From Devosia ureilytica (lineage in GTDB: Bacteria; Pseudomonadota; Alphaproteobacteria; Rhizobiales; Devosiaceae), in assembly GCF_024273195.1 (NCBI RefSeq), contig NZ_JAMZCU010000007.1, positions 56,653 through 120,652 on the forward strand: a DNA stretch of 64,000 nucleotides. The letters run 5' to 3'. Made by a program: the position numbers and the translations under genes. The stretch's first letter is position 1, and each line of letters starts with the position of its first letter. The notes below the pieces were generated by a model. The model saw nothing but the letters and a program-made list of their open reading frames with translations, had not been told where the DNA came from and ran no database searches. Positions 25,358-36,481 of the stretch are shown here, piece by piece.

Positions 25358-25485
25358 TCACCTCGCCCCTTAGGGGAGGGGGTCAGGGTGAGGGGTGAAG
25401 ACCTCCTGGAAAGAACTCGATACCGAACCCCTCATCCGGCCCTTCGGGCCACCTTCTCCCCTCAGGGGAGAAGGGCAAGCGGTGC
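25358..25485. repeat. Palindromic intergenic repeat between convergent genes
   Basis: The element contains CGCCCCTTAGGGGAGGGGGTC, CCCTCATCCGGCCCTTCGGG with a GGCCCTTCGGGCC hairpin, and TTCTCCCCTCAGGGGAGAAG. It fills most of the 174-base gap between the GH38 and pcaF genes, which converge. It could act as a bidirectional terminator. Confidence 0.65.
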
Positions 25486-25494
25486 CGGGCCCCG

Positions 25495-26697
<1,203 letters not shown>

Positions 26698-26698
26698 G

Positions 26699-27370
26699 TC
26701 AAAGCTCCGGGGCGACGAGGTCGCCAATGGTATTGGGCAGCACCAGTTCGGCGCCGGTCAAGGCCTGCAATTCATCCACGCTCATCGTGGGCAGCTTCTC
26801 ACGCAGCACGAAGCGCTGGTTCTCGATATCGAGCACGGCCAGGCTGGTATAGACGCGGGTGACGCAGCCAACGCCAGTGAGCGGTAGGGTGCATTTTTTC
26901 ACCAGCTTCGGCTTGCCGTCCTTGGTGACATGGTCGGTGATGACCGCGACGCGTTTGGCGCCATGCACCAGATCCATGGCGCCGCCCACCGCCGGCACGC
27001 CCTTGGGGCCGGTCGACCAATTGGCGAGGTCACCGTTTTCGGCCACTTCATAGGTGCCCAGGATCGCCACATCGAGATGGCCGCCACGCACCATGGCGAA
27101 GCTGTCGGCATGGTGGAAGAAGGCGGCACCGGGGCGAAGGGTGATGGCCTTCTTGCCGGCGTTGATCAGGTCCCAGTCTTCCTCGCCTTCGGCAGGGGCC
27201 TCGCCGAAGTTCAGTACGCCATTTTCGGTGTGAAAGATCGCCTGCTTGCCCGGGGGTTGGAACTTGGCGACCATTTCGGGAAAGCCGATGCCCAGATTGA
27301 CATAGGCGCCGTCCTCGATGTCCTGCGCGGCGCGCCAGGCGATCTGAGCGTTGGAAAGTTTCTGGCTCAT
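26699..27370 (-). CDS. pcaJ: 3-oxoadipate CoA-transferase, beta subunit
   Basis: This 223-residue protein is a family I CoA-transferase subunit B. The catalytic glutamate lies in HTENGVLNFG, near residue 74, and GGAMDLVHGAKRV is near 125. With PcaI it transfers CoA from succinyl-CoA to 3-oxoadipate. The start overlaps the pcaI stop by ATGA. Confidence 0.93.
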   Translation of the reverse strand: MSQKLSNAQIAWRAAQDIEDGAYVNLGIGFPEMVAKFQPPGKQAIFHTENGVLNFGEAPAEGEEDWDLINAGKKAITLRPGAAFFHHADSFAMVRGGHLDVAILGTYEVAENGDLANWSTGPKGVPAVGGAMDLVHGAKRVAVITDHVTKDGKPKLVKKCTLPLTGVGCVTRVYTSLAVLDIENQRFVLREKLPTMSVDELQALTGAELVLPNTIGDLVAPEL

Positions 27371-28089
27371 GCGTAGGCTACCCCTTGGCGCATCAGCGCT
27401 TCTTCTTGCTTGGCATCGGCCACCTCGACCACCGCATCAACAAAAATGCCGGGGGTGATGACCTGTTCGGGATCAATATCGCCGGGCTTTACGATCCTGG
27501 TCGCCTGGACGACAGTGCGCGCCGCAGCGGCCGCCATCAGCGGCGAGAAATTGCGGGCCGCCTTGCGATAGGTGAGATTGCCCAGCGTATCGGCCAGCTC
27601 GGCCTTGAGGATGGCTACATCGGCCTTGAGCCAGCGCTCCTGCACATAATGCTTGCCGTCGAACTCGGCCACAGGCTTGCCCTTGGCCACGTCGGTGCCA
27701 TAGCTGGCGGGCGTATAGAAGGCCGGAATGCCGGCACCACCGGCGCGGATGCGCTCGGCCAGCGTCCCCTGCGGCACCAGTTCGAGCCCGATTTCGCCGG
27801 CCAGGTATTTCTCGGTAAAGGCCCGCGGGTCTGCCGAGCGGGGGAACGAGCAGATCATTTTGGCGACCATGCCCGCGTCGATCATTGCGGCAATGCCGAT
27901 CCGGCCATTGCCAGCGTTGTTGTTGACCACGGTGAGGTTTTTGGGGCTGCCGGTGGCCTTGAACCGGTCGATCAGCGCATGGATCAGCTCGATTGGTGCG
28001 CCCGAGCCGCCGAAGCCGCCGACCATCACCACCATGCCATCTTCGATGCCGGCCACCGCACTGTTCAGATCCGGGACTGTCTTGTCCAT
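27367..28089 (-). CDS. pcaI: 3-oxoadipate CoA-transferase, alpha subunit
   Basis: This 240-residue protein has the CoA-transferase alpha pattern (MVVMVGGFGGSGAPIELI near residue 20, NNAGNGRIG near 58). It forms the transferase with PcaJ. ATG 28089 was chosen because AAAGGA lies eight bases upstream; longer starts at 28110 or 28179 lack this. A PcaQ-like box at 28171-28186 is 82 bases upstream, so the pcaIJF operon has its own controlled promoter. Confidence 0.92.
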   Translation of the reverse strand: MDKTVPDLNSAVAGIEDGMVVMVGGFGGSGAPIELIHALIDRFKATGSPKNLTVVNNNAGNGRIGIAAMIDAGMVAKMICSFPRSADPRAFTEKYLAGEIGLELVPQGTLAERIRAGGAGIPAFYTPASYGTDVAKGKPVAEFDGKHYVQERWLKADVAILKAELADTLGNLTYRKAARNFSPLMAAAAARTVVQATRIVKPGDIDPEQVITPGIFVDAVVEVADAKQEEALMRQGVAYA

Positions 28090-28170
28090 CAGCACATCCT
28101 TTTCCCGCATGTTGCGGGCATTCATGGCAGTTGGAGCAGGCAATTGGAAATGAAATGGCGGGCCAATCCG

Positions 28171-28186
28171 ATAATCCATAGGTTAT
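28171..28186. promoter_or_regulatory. PcaQ-like binding box upstream of pcaIJF
   Basis: ATAATCCATAGGTTAT has half-sites ATAATC and GGTTAT around four bases. On the pcaI strand it reads ATAACC-N4-GATTAT, close to the known PcaQ consensus ATAACC-N4-GGTTAA. It is 82 bases upstream of the pcaI start and differs at one central base from the box at 32046-32061. Confidence 0.75.
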
Positions 28187-28239
28187 CGAAACCAGCTGAT
28201 TTTGCGCCTGCCTTAGGCCAACTCGGCCTTTTGGATAAC

Positions 28240-29277
28240 CTAATCCGGGTCCACGACACGAATTTGCTCGAGGAGCAACGCGGCGAGGCGCAGGCTGGCA
28301 CCACTCGCCTCCAACATGGGCGGCAAGGTTAGCCATTCCAGGGTCCAGGCGGCGCCGGAGCGTTCGTTTTCATGCACCAGCGCCTGGGCCAAAACACCGG
28401 ACAGGCCCGCATTATAGCGGGCCAGTGCCACCAGAACCTCGGCATTGACCGGATTGGACTTGTGCGCCATGGCGGAAGACCCGCCGCCGCCCTCGAGCCG
28501 GATGGCCGCCACTTCGTTCTGCGCTTGCAGCGTCACGTCCATGCCCAGCTTGCCCAGAGAGCCGGAAATTTGCGCAAGGAGCCCCCCCAGCGCGATGATG
28601 GGATCGCGCGTTGCCTGCCATGGCGTCGCCAACCCAAGGTCGAGCCGCCTGGCCAGGCCCCCGGCAATCGCATCGCCAAATTCGCCAAAGCTTCCGCGAT
28701 CCCCCACGGGGCCGCCAAGCTGGATTACCAATAGACTGCGCCGCATGGCGACAATGGCGCGCAAGTGCCGGACCAAGGGTTCGGACCAACTTGCCAGCTT
28801 GGCGCGCCAGGTCGTGGGCAACGCCACCTGCATACGGGTGTGGGCCATCAAGGACCGATCGCCATAGGCGGCATCGAGACTCTCGAGCTGCGTTATGAGA
28901 CCCGACAGACGCGCCTCATAGAGGTCGAAGACCTTGCCCAATTGCAGCATCAGTGCCGTGTCGGTGACATCCTGGCTGGTGGCGCCCTTGTGGAGGGCAG
29001 CACGGTGCGCCTCGGGGACCTTAGCTTTCAACTGCCTGACCAGCGCCGGGACCACGACGCCATCCTGCACCATGCCGGCCTGGAGGCCGACCCAATCGGG
29101 TTCGAAGCCTTCAATGGCGCTGTCTATGGCGGTCGCGTCGTCGATACTGATCCAGCCCGCATCGGCGCTGGCCGCAGCCAGAGCGCGTTCAATGGTCAGC
29201 ATGGCATCAAGCTGAGCCGCGTCGGAAAGCAGCGCTGCGATTTCGGCGTCGCCAGCAAGGGCGGAGAGCAGGGTCAT
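28240..29277 (-). CDS. pcaB: 3-carboxy-cis,cis-muconate cycloisomerase
   Basis: This 345-residue member of the fumarase/argininosuccinate lyase superfamily has the signature GGSSAMAHKSNPVNAE near residue 263 and HKGATSQDVTDTA near 96. It cyclises 3-carboxymuconate to 4-carboxymuconolactone. It is shorter than the roughly 450-residue gamma-proteobacterial form, as is usual in rhizobial relatives. AGGA precedes the ATG. A repeat element separates it from pcaG upstream. Confidence 0.92.
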   Translation of the reverse strand: MTLLSALAGDAEIAALLSDAAQLDAMLTIERALAAASADAGWISIDDATAIDSAIEGFEPDWVGLQAGMVQDGVVVPALVRQLKAKVPEAHRAALHKGATSQDVTDTALMLQLGKVFDLYEARLSGLITQLESLDAAYGDRSLMAHTRMQVALPTTWRAKLASWSEPLVRHLRAIVAMRRSLLVIQLGGPVGDRGSFGEFGDAIAGGLARRLDLGLATPWQATRDPIIALGGLLAQISGSLGKLGMDVTLQAQNEVAAIRLEGGGGSSAMAHKSNPVNAEVLVALARYNAGLSGVLAQALVHENERSGAAWTLEWLTLPPMLEASGASLRLAALLLEQIRVVDPD

Positions 29278-29304
29278 TGGGTATTCCTAGCTGGCTGCGG
29301 TGTG

Positions 29305-29412
29305 CACCGCCACCCCACCCTTGATCCATCCCCACAAGGGGGAGGGAGACGATGAACACGGGCATCGCAACTTGCGCCTCCCTCCCCTCGATGGACCTCG
29401 ATGGAGAGCGGG
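29305..29412. repeat. Dispersed palindromic repeat inside the pca operon
   Basis: This element contains ATCCCCACAAGGGGGAGGGAG, GAGACGATGAACAC and CCTCCCCTCGATGGACCTCG and matches the layout at 5945-6062. It lies between pcaG and pcaB, in the middle of the pcaDCHGB transcription unit. Here it may modulate pcaB expression or mRNA stability. Confidence 0.65.
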
Positions 29413-29439
29413 GTCGCGACCGAGAAACCCGGCCACCAT

Positions 29440-30060
29440 TCACATATCGAAAAACACCGTTTCCTTTTCGCCCTGCAAGTGGATGTCGAGCACATAGCGC
29501 GGCACCGGGCCGTCTTCGCGGCGGGCGATAAGAGTTTCGCGGCGGCGTTTGTCCATGATCTTGTTGAGCACGAAATCGCCAGTATTGGCTTCGACCTCGT
29601 CGGCGAAATAGAGCCGGGTCTGGAGGCCGATATTGATGCCGCGCGCCACGATCCAGAGTGCGACATGGGGGGCCATGAGCTTGCCATCGGGGCCGGGCAC
29701 GCGACCGGGCTTAATGGTCTCAAATCGCAGCTCGCCAGTCTCGTTGGCCGGCTGGCGGCCCCAGCCGGTAAAGGCTGGCGCGGAATTGGAATCGGGCGTC
29801 GTCGGGCCGAGGAAATTGCCGCTGGCGTCAGCCTGCCAGATCTCGACAACACCATCGGAAAGCGGCACCCCGGCTCCGTCGATCAGGCGCAGAACGATAT
29901 CGATCCGCTCGCCCTCGATGGCGCCGTTGAGCATGGTCTTGCCCAGGTCCGTATCGATGACCCCGGTAATGTCGCAGAAATTCGGCGTCATGCCGATGTG
30001 GACATAGGGGCCGGCGGTCTGGGATGGGGTTTCTTTCAGGATCGGGGTGGGGTGCAACAT
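29440..30060 (-). CDS. pcaG: Protocatechuate 3,4-dioxygenase, alpha subunit
   Basis: This 206-residue subunit of the intradiol dioxygenase has LKETPSQTAGPYVHIG at the N-terminus and VEIWQADASGNF near residue 75. It lacks the full set of iron ligands, as expected for the alpha subunit. It packs with PcaH to open the protocatechuate ring. Its ATG is one base past the pcaH stop. Confidence 0.93.
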   Translation of the reverse strand: MLHPTPILKETPSQTAGPYVHIGMTPNFCDITGVIDTDLGKTMLNGAIEGERIDIVLRLIDGAGVPLSDGVVEIWQADASGNFLGPTTPDSNSAPAFTGWGRQPANETGELRFETIKPGRVPGPDGKLMAPHVALWIVARGINIGLQTRLYFADEVEANTGDFVLNKIMDKRRRETLIARREDGPVPRYVLDIHLQGEKETVFFDM

Positions 30061-30061
30061 G

Positions 30062-30808
30062 TCAGTTCCCCTCCAGTTTGTTTTCAAACATGGTCGAGCG
30101 GCGGCCGCGCAGCACGATATCGAAGCGATAGGCCAGAGCATCCATAGGCGTGGTGTTGTGGCGGTCGAGCCGGGCGATGAGCTGGTCGATGGCCGACTTG
30201 TCGGGGATGGTACCAACGATCGGGCATTGCCAGATCATCGGGTCGCCCTCGAAATACATCTGGGTGATCAGGCGCTGCGCAAAAGCGTGGCCGAAGACCG
30301 AGAAGTGGATATGGGCGGGGCGCCAGTCATTGCCGGTATTCGGCCAGGGATAAGCGCCGGGCTTGATGGTTCGGAAGTGATAAAAGCCGTTCTCGTCGGT
30401 GATCGAGCGGCCAAAGCCGCCGAAATTGGGATCGAGCGCGGCGAGATAGCCTTCCTTCTTGTGGCGATAACGGCCGCCGGCATTGGCCTGCCAATATTCC
30501 ACCAGAGTATTGGGCACGGGCCGCGCGTTTTCGTCGAGCACCTGGCCATAGACCACCAAGCGCTGACCGATGGCGTCGGTGCCGTCCTGACTGAAATTGC
30601 GGATCAGGTCGTTGTCGAGCGTACCAAGTTTTTCATGGCCGAAGGTCGGACCGGTCAGTTCCGATTTCGTCGGACCAAGGGCCAGAAGGCTATGCTTGGG
30701 GGCACGGAACGTGGTCGACTTGTAGCCCGGCGTATCGGCCTTGGGGTGCCAGTCGCGGTCGCGCTGAAACAGCACGCCGTCGGCCCCCGGAAGAATAATG
30801 CCGCTCAT
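30062..30808 (-). CDS. pcaH: Protocatechuate 3,4-dioxygenase, beta subunit
   Basis: This 248-residue catalytic subunit carries the four iron(III) ligands expected for the family: Tyr in ANAGGRYRHK, Tyr in KPGAYPWPN, and both His in RPAHIHFS. With PcaG it cleaves protocatechuate to 3-carboxy-cis,cis-muconate. It overlaps pcaC upstream (ATGA) and leads directly into pcaG. Confidence 0.95.
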   Translation of the reverse strand: MSGIILPGADGVLFQRDRDWHPKADTPGYKSTTFRAPKHSLLALGPTKSELTGPTFGHEKLGTLDNDLIRNFSQDGTDAIGQRLVVYGQVLDENARPVPNTLVEYWQANAGGRYRHKKEGYLAALDPNFGGFGRSITDENGFYHFRTIKPGAYPWPNTGNDWRPAHIHFSVFGHAFAQRLITQMYFEGDPMIWQCPIVGTIPDKSAIDQLIARLDRHNTTPMDALAYRFDIVLRGRRSTMFENKLEGN

Positions 30809-31194
30809 TGCGCTGCCTCCTGGCGTTTGGCCAATTCATGCTTGGCGATCTTATAGGCACTGTTGGCGGCTGGCACGCCGGCATAGACCGCCACGTGCAG
30901 CAACAGTTCCTTGATGTCTTCCTCGGTGGCGCCGGTATTGACCGTGGCGCGGACATGCATGGCGAATTCTTCTTCGTGGCCCAATCCGGCGAGAAGCGCC
31001 AGGGTGATCATCGAGCGCTCGCGCTTGCTCAAACCCGGGCGCGACCACACCGAACCCCAGGCGCCCTCGGTGATAAAGGCCTGAAAATCGCTATCGAAAG
31101 TCGACATGCGCGCGGTGGCGCCATCGACATGGCTGTCGCCGAGAACCGAACGGCGTGTCGCCATGCCACGGTCGAACAATGACGTGTCAGCCAT
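30805..31194 (-). CDS. pcaC: 4-carboxymuconolactone decarboxylase
   Basis: This 129-residue AhpD-like protein matches stand-alone PcaC (SVWSRPGLSKRERSM near residue 48, GHEEEFAMHVRA near 72). It decarboxylates 4-carboxymuconolactone to 3-oxoadipate enol-lactone. AAGGAGG lies six bases before ATG 31194. It overlaps pcaD by eight bases and pcaH by four. Confidence 0.93.
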   Translation of the reverse strand: MADTSLFDRGMATRRSVLGDSHVDGATARMSTFDSDFQAFITEGAWGSVWSRPGLSKRERSMITLALLAGLGHEEEFAMHVRATVNTGATEEDIKELLLHVAVYAGVPAANSAYKIAKHELAKRQEAAQ

Positions 31195-31978
31195 GGCCAA
31201 CCTCCTTGAGAAAATCGGTGATCAGACCAGCCAACGCGGCAGGCTGTTCGATGGACGGAATATGGCCGACCCCGGCCAGAACTTGGAACCGCGAGCCGGG
31301 AATAGCGGTACATTTACGCACCAGGTCCACCGGCGCCGCGAGATCCTCATCGCCCGCCACGATCAGCGTGGGCGCGGCAATAGCGGCAATGGCGGAAGAC
31401 AGGTCAGTGTCGCGCAGGGTGGCGCAGGTGCCGGCATAGCCCTGCGGATTGGTGGAGAGAAAGAGATTGCGCCAGCCGGCCAGTTCCACCGGACGGTCGC
31501 GGCGGAAATCAGGGCTAAACCAACGCTCCATCACCGGATCGGCCATGGGCAGCAGCCCTTGGCTTAAAGCCGTCTGGATGCGGGCATTCCACATGGCATT
31601 ATCGCCCATGCGCGGCGCGGTACAGCAGAGGACGAGGCCGGCGATCCGCTCCGGCGCGCGCAGCGCCATGCCCTGGGCGATGACCCCACCGACCGAGTCG
31701 CCGACAAGAACGGCGCGCCCCAGACCGAGATGATCGAGCAAGCCTTCAAGATCATCGAGATGATCGTCGAGCGCATAATCTCCCGCCGGCGCGTCGCTGA
31801 GGCCATGCCCGCGCTTATCATAGGAGACGCAAAAGTAGCGGGTGCTGAAACGTTCAATCACCGCGTCCCAGATGCGGGCGTCGGTGCCCAGGGAATTGGC
31901 GAACACCAGCGCCGGCGCCCCGGCAGGACCACAGGTTCGGTAATGCAGCAGAATTGCGTTGATGCGGGCGAAAGTCAT
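31187..31978 (-). CDS. pcaD: 3-oxoadipate enol-lactonase
   Basis: This 263-residue alpha/beta hydrolase has the nucleophile elbow GDSVGG near residue 98, the acid in VAGDEDLAAP and the histidine in GVGHIPSIE. It hydrolyses 3-oxoadipate enol-lactone. It is the first gene of pcaDCHGB. The PcaQ-like box at 32046-32061 is 68 bases upstream, and pcaQ is divergent. Confidence 0.93.
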   Translation of the reverse strand: MTFARINAILLHYRTCGPAGAPALVFANSLGTDARIWDAVIERFSTRYFCVSYDKRGHGLSDAPAGDYALDDHLDDLEGLLDHLGLGRAVLVGDSVGGVIAQGMALRAPERIAGLVLCCTAPRMGDNAMWNARIQTALSQGLLPMADPVMERWFSPDFRRDRPVELAGWRNLFLSTNPQGYAGTCATLRDTDLSSAIAAIAAPTLIVAGDEDLAAPVDLVRKCTAIPGSRFQVLAGVGHIPSIEQPAALAGLITDFLKEVGHG

Positions 31979-32045
31979 GGCGTCCTCTTGCCCTGATTTA
32001 AGGGGCTGGCGAGGAGGCTGTAAAATGATATGTCTCGAACTACTC

Positions 32046-32061
32046 ATAATCCATGGGTTAT
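32046..32061. promoter_or_regulatory. PcaQ-like binding box between pcaD and pcaQ
   Basis: ATAATCCATGGGTTAT reads ATAACC-N4-GATTAT on the pcaD strand. It lies 68 bases before pcaD and 64 before pcaQ, the classical position for LysR activation of the catabolic operon and control of its own gene. Confidence 0.8.
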
Positions 32062-32124
32062 CGGACCGCGCAAAGTTTTGCCTGTTTTTGTCCGAATTAC
32101 CCGAAAGCCATAACCGATAACGCC

Positions 32125-33060
32125 ATGTCGCAACGCATCATCGACCCCAGGATCCGGCTTCGCCACATTGCCTGTTTCCTGGAAGTTGCGCGGCTGCGCT
32201 CGATGGCGGGGGCTGCCGATGCGCTTAATATCAGCCAGCCAGCGGCCACCAAGACCATCCAGGAGCTCGAAGCCCTGCTGGGCGGGCAATTGTTCGACCG
32301 CAGCCGTCGCCGGTTGGCGCTGACGGCCTTTGGCGAGGTATTCTTCCGCTATGCCTCGACGAGCCTTGCGGCCTTGCGGCAGGGGATCGACGCGGCACGT
32401 GGCGCGCATGACGCGGCCATGGTGCGAGTGGGGGCGCTGCCGACCGTTTCGGCGCATATCCTGCCCGATGCCGTGAGGGCCTTTACCCATGACAATTCAG
32501 GGGTCACGACCCGCATCATTACCGGGCCCAATGGCTATCTGCTGAGCCTGTTGCGCACCGGCGACGTGGACATTGTCATTGGCCGCATGGCCGAGCCCAA
32601 TGCCATGGTGGGGCTCTCGTTCGAGCACCTTTATTCCGAGCGCGTGGTGCTGGCGGTACGGCCGGGCCATCCGGTGCTGAGCGAACCCGAATTCAACTTG
32701 CGGCTGATCGAGGGTTACCAGACGCTGATGCCGACGCCGGATTCGGTGATCCGGCCGGTGGTGGAGCGCATCCTGTTGGCCCATGGCGTAACGCAATTGC
32801 GCGACGAGATCGAAACCGTCTCCAATGCCTTCGGTCGATCCTACGTGCGGCAGACCGATGCAATCTGGATCATTTCCGAGGGCGTGGTGGCCGATGATGT
32901 GGCCGAGGGGCGTCTGGACCTTCTCCCCGTCGATACCAGCGAAACACTCGGGCCGGTGGGCTTCACCACGCGCACCGATACACCGGCAACACTGGCGGCC
33001 ACCAGCCTGATGCAGGCAGTGCGCGACGTGGCCGAGAAACTGCGCCGGGCCGGATACTAG
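32125..33060 (+). CDS. pcaQ: LysR family activator of the pca genes
   Basis: This 311-residue LysR protein has an N-terminal helix-turn-helix (MAGAADALNISQPAATKTIQ, about residues 26-45) and a periplasmic-binding-like effector domain. The gene order, divergent from pcaDCHGB, and the AT-rich boxes match PcaQ, which activates pca genes in response to 3-carboxymuconate or its lactone in Rhizobium and Agrobacterium. ATG 32125 gives the family-like start MSQRIIDPRIRLRH. Confidence 0.93.
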   Translation: MSQRIIDPRIRLRHIACFLEVARLRSMAGAADALNISQPAATKTIQELEALLGGQLFDRSRRRLALTAFGEVFFRYASTSLAALRQGIDAARGAHDAAMVRVGALPTVSAHILPDAVRAFTHDNSGVTTRIITGPNGYLLSLLRTGDVDIVIGRMAEPNAMVGLSFEHLYSERVVLAVRPGHPVLSEPEFNLRLIEGYQTLMPTPDSVIRPVVERILLAHGVTQLRDEIETVSNAFGRSYVRQTDAIWIISEGVVADDVAEGRLDLLPVDTSETLGPVGFTTRTDTPATLAATSLMQAVRDVAEKLRRAGY

Positions 33061-33118
33061 GTTTCCATGTTATCGCGTCTCCGAGCCGTAAAACGGAAGC
33101 AATTTCGCTCGAAACGCT

Positions 33119-33955
33119 TTAGCGCCGCCGCATTTGTTCGCGCAGGGCCACAGGGGACAGGCCAAAGGCGCGGGTGACGACGCGGGAAAAATAGGCGGGA
33201 TCCTCATAGCCCAGTTCGGCGCCGATCTGCTTGACCGGCAGGGCTGAAAACAGCAATTGGCGCCGCGCCTCCAGCGCCACGCGCTGCTCGATGACCGCCA
33301 GCGCCGAGCGGCCGAGCACCTGCCGGCACAGCCGGTTGAGATGGGTATGGCTGACCCCAACCGCATTTGCATAGTCGGATACGCGCCGTGTTTCACGGAA
33401 GCGCTGCTCTACCAGGTCACGGAACCTTGCGATCAACTGACCGGTCCGCCCGGCGTCCACCGATTGCGTTGTCTGAGGGCCGGTGCGCCGCAGCGCCACC
33501 AGCAGCAGCGTCAGATGGGCGCGCATGGCCACGTCGTGGCCGAGCCCCGGCCGGTCGGCCTCGCTGGTCAGGCGCTTCACAGCCAAAACAATGTCGCGGC
33601 AGTCCCCCCGGATCACCATGGCTTCGGGCCTTGGCAGGCCGAGCCCTTCGAGGTCGCGTTGCATCAGCGTCACGACTACGCCCTGCACATCGGCACTGAA
33701 CGCATAGCCATGCACCACCCCGGCGGGAACCACGGCGACACTGTCGGGTAGCAGCGTGTGACTGTCGCCATCCAGCGTCATGTCAGCCTTGCCCGAACTC
33801 AGATGCAGCACCTGGAAGAACTGCTCATGCCGGTGCGGCGCGATGCGATAGTCGTGCAGGCGGCTGCGCGACTGGATGGTCTCCCAGTGGAGCCAGTCGT
33901 GCTGCCTGTTGCTATCGATTTCCCCGTAAAGGGCATAGGTCGGCACAAAATTCAT
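33119..33955 (-). CDS. pobR: AraC family activator of pobA
   Basis: This protein of about 278 residues has an N-terminal cupin-like sensor (HRHEQFFQVLHLSSG) and a C-terminal double AraC helix-turn-helix (VSDYANAVGVSHTHLNRLCRQ and IGAELGYEDPAYFSRVV). Its divergent position next to pobA indicates PobR, which responds to 4-hydroxybenzoate. ATG 33955 (MNFVPTYAL) was preferred because it leaves 91 bases for the divergent promoters; ATG 33991 would add 12 residues. Confidence 0.85.
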   Translation of the reverse strand: MNFVPTYALYGEIDSNRQHDWLHWETIQSRSRLHDYRIAPHRHEQFFQVLHLSSGKADMTLDGDSHTLLPDSVAVVPAGVVHGYAFSADVQGVVVTLMQRDLEGLGLPRPEAMVIRGDCRDIVLAVKRLTSEADRPGLGHDVAMRAHLTLLLVALRRTGPQTTQSVDAGRTGQLIARFRDLVEQRFRETRRVSDYANAVGVSHTHLNRLCRQVLGRSALAVIEQRVALEARRQLLFSALPVKQIGAELGYEDPAYFSRVVTRAFGLSPVALREQMRRR

Positions 33956-33961
33956 GTTCGG

Positions 33962-35204
<1,243 letters not shown>

Positions 35205-35287
35205 TCCGCCCCCTCCAGGGCCGGGGCCAGGGCGCCCAAGATGAACAGCGAACGCCCCTCGTTTGATGCTGGATGAACAAAACAGAA

Positions 35288-35317
35288 AAGGCCCGGTCAG
35301 TGTCCTGACCGGGCCTT
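35288..35317 (-). terminator. Rho-independent terminator of the TRAP operon
   Basis: The 13-base arms AAGGCCCGGTCAG and CTGACCGGGCCTT are perfectly complementary around TGTC. On the leftward strand the stem is followed by TTTTCTGTTTTG, the expected uridine-rich tail. It lies just beyond the stop of the TRAP binding-protein gene and may also serve pobA from the other side. Confidence 0.85.
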
Positions 35318-35335
35318 CGTCATGTTCAGATCGTC

Positions 35336-36352
35336 TTACTCGGCGGCGATAGCGGCCTTGGCAGCTTCATGCAGAGCCGGACCGTCAAAACCAAGCGCTT
35401 CCATGTCGGCGTACCACTGCTGGACAACCGGCTCGGCCGCTGCAACCCAACGGGCCGTTTCGGCTTCGTCGAGCTGGACGATGTTGTTGCCGGCATTGAC
35501 GGCAATCGACAGGCCGGAGGAATCGCCATTGTCCATGACGCGCCCGAACTGACGCGACGTCTCGAGGCCGGAATTGGCGTCGATGATCGCCTTCAGGTCG
35601 TCAGGCAGGTTGTTGTAGCTGTCCATGTTCATGACGAAACCGAAGGTCTGGGTGTAAAGACCATTCTGGCTGGTAAAGCCGGTATGGTTCTTGACCAGTT
35701 CGGCAACGCGCAGCGACGGCGTCACTTCCCACGGAATTGTCGTGGCGTCGATCACGCCCTTGGACAGGGCCTCGGTCACCTGCGGCACCGGCATGCCGAT
35801 GGGCTCGGCGCCCAGCTCGGCCAGCATGCTCGAAATGATGCGCGAACCACCGCGAACCTTCATGCCCTTGAGGTCTTCAAGGCTGGCGATCGGGTTCTTG
35901 GAGTGGAACAGGCCCGGACCATGGGTATGCAAGGCGATGACATGCACGCCGGCAAACTCGTCAGCCGAATTGGCCATGACGTAGTTGTAGAAAGCGCCTG
36001 AACCCTTTTCGCCATTCGGGGTCATGAACGGCAGTTCAAACACTTCGGACTTGGGGAAGCGGCCGGGCGTATAGCCAAGCACGGTCCAGATGATGTCCAC
36101 CACGCCGTCCTTGGCCTGGTCGAACAATTCCGGCGGCGCGCCACCAAGCTGCATGGCCGGATAGAGCTCGAACTTGATGCGCCCACCGGATTCGTCGGCC
36201 ACCTTGGCAGCCCATGGCTCGATGGCCTGGGCCGGAATGGTCGCCTGAGCCGGCAGCATCTGGTGAATGCGCAGGGTCACTTCCTGGGCAAAGGCACTTG
36301 TGGACATGGCGAGCGCAGCAAGCGCCCCCAGCACCAACATCTTGGTCTTCAT
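35336..36352 (-). CDS. TRAP transporter substrate-binding protein (DctP), aromatic locus
   Basis: This 338-residue periplasmic protein has a signal peptide (MKTKMLVLGALAALAMSTSA, cleavage after AFA) and the DctP fold, with the conserved arginine region LKGMKVRGGSRIIS near residue 160. It is the receptor of a tripartite transporter. GGGAGGG precedes ATG 36352. It is the last gene of a dctQ-dctM-dctP operon between pobA and marR, downstream of a PcaQ-like box. An aromatic carboxylate such as protocatechuate or 4-hydroxybenzoate is the likely ligand, by inference. Confidence 0.9.
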   Translation of the reverse strand: MKTKMLVLGALAALAMSTSAFAQEVTLRIHQMLPAQATIPAQAIEPWAAKVADESGGRIKFELYPAMQLGGAPPELFDQAKDGVVDIIWTVLGYTPGRFPKSEVFELPFMTPNGEKGSGAFYNYVMANSADEFAGVHVIALHTHGPGLFHSKNPIASLEDLKGMKVRGGSRIISSMLAELGAEPIGMPVPQVTEALSKGVIDATTIPWEVTPSLRVAELVKNHTGFTSQNGLYTQTFGFVMNMDSYNNLPDDLKAIIDANSGLETSRQFGRVMDNGDSSGLSIAVNAGNNIVQLDEAETARWVAAAEPVVQQWYADMEALGFDGPALHEAAKAAIAAE

Positions 36353-36436
36353 TGGGTTTCCCTCCCTCGTCATGGCCGATTTGGCCGGTACACTGCCCGC
36401 ATCCGCCCGGAGACGAGATGCGGCCGGTTCAGTCCG

Positions 36437-36465
36437 GGAGCCGATCTGCCTGGCAAACCGGCTCC
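36437..36465 (-). repeat. Stem-loop between dctM and dctP
   Basis: Arms GGAGCCG (36437-36443) and CGGCTCC (36459-36465) enclose 15 bases. It lies in the 129-base gap upstream of the binding-protein gene and may be a processing or stability element for the separately abundant binding-protein message. Confidence 0.4.
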
Positions 36466-36481
36466 AATCCTTGTTCCACCC

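Noticed and set aside
28233..28244. GGATAACCTAATCC as an extra PcaQ site at the end of pcaB
   Set aside because: It has a half-site only and lies downstream of the pcaB stop with no suitable gene start beyond the box already called.
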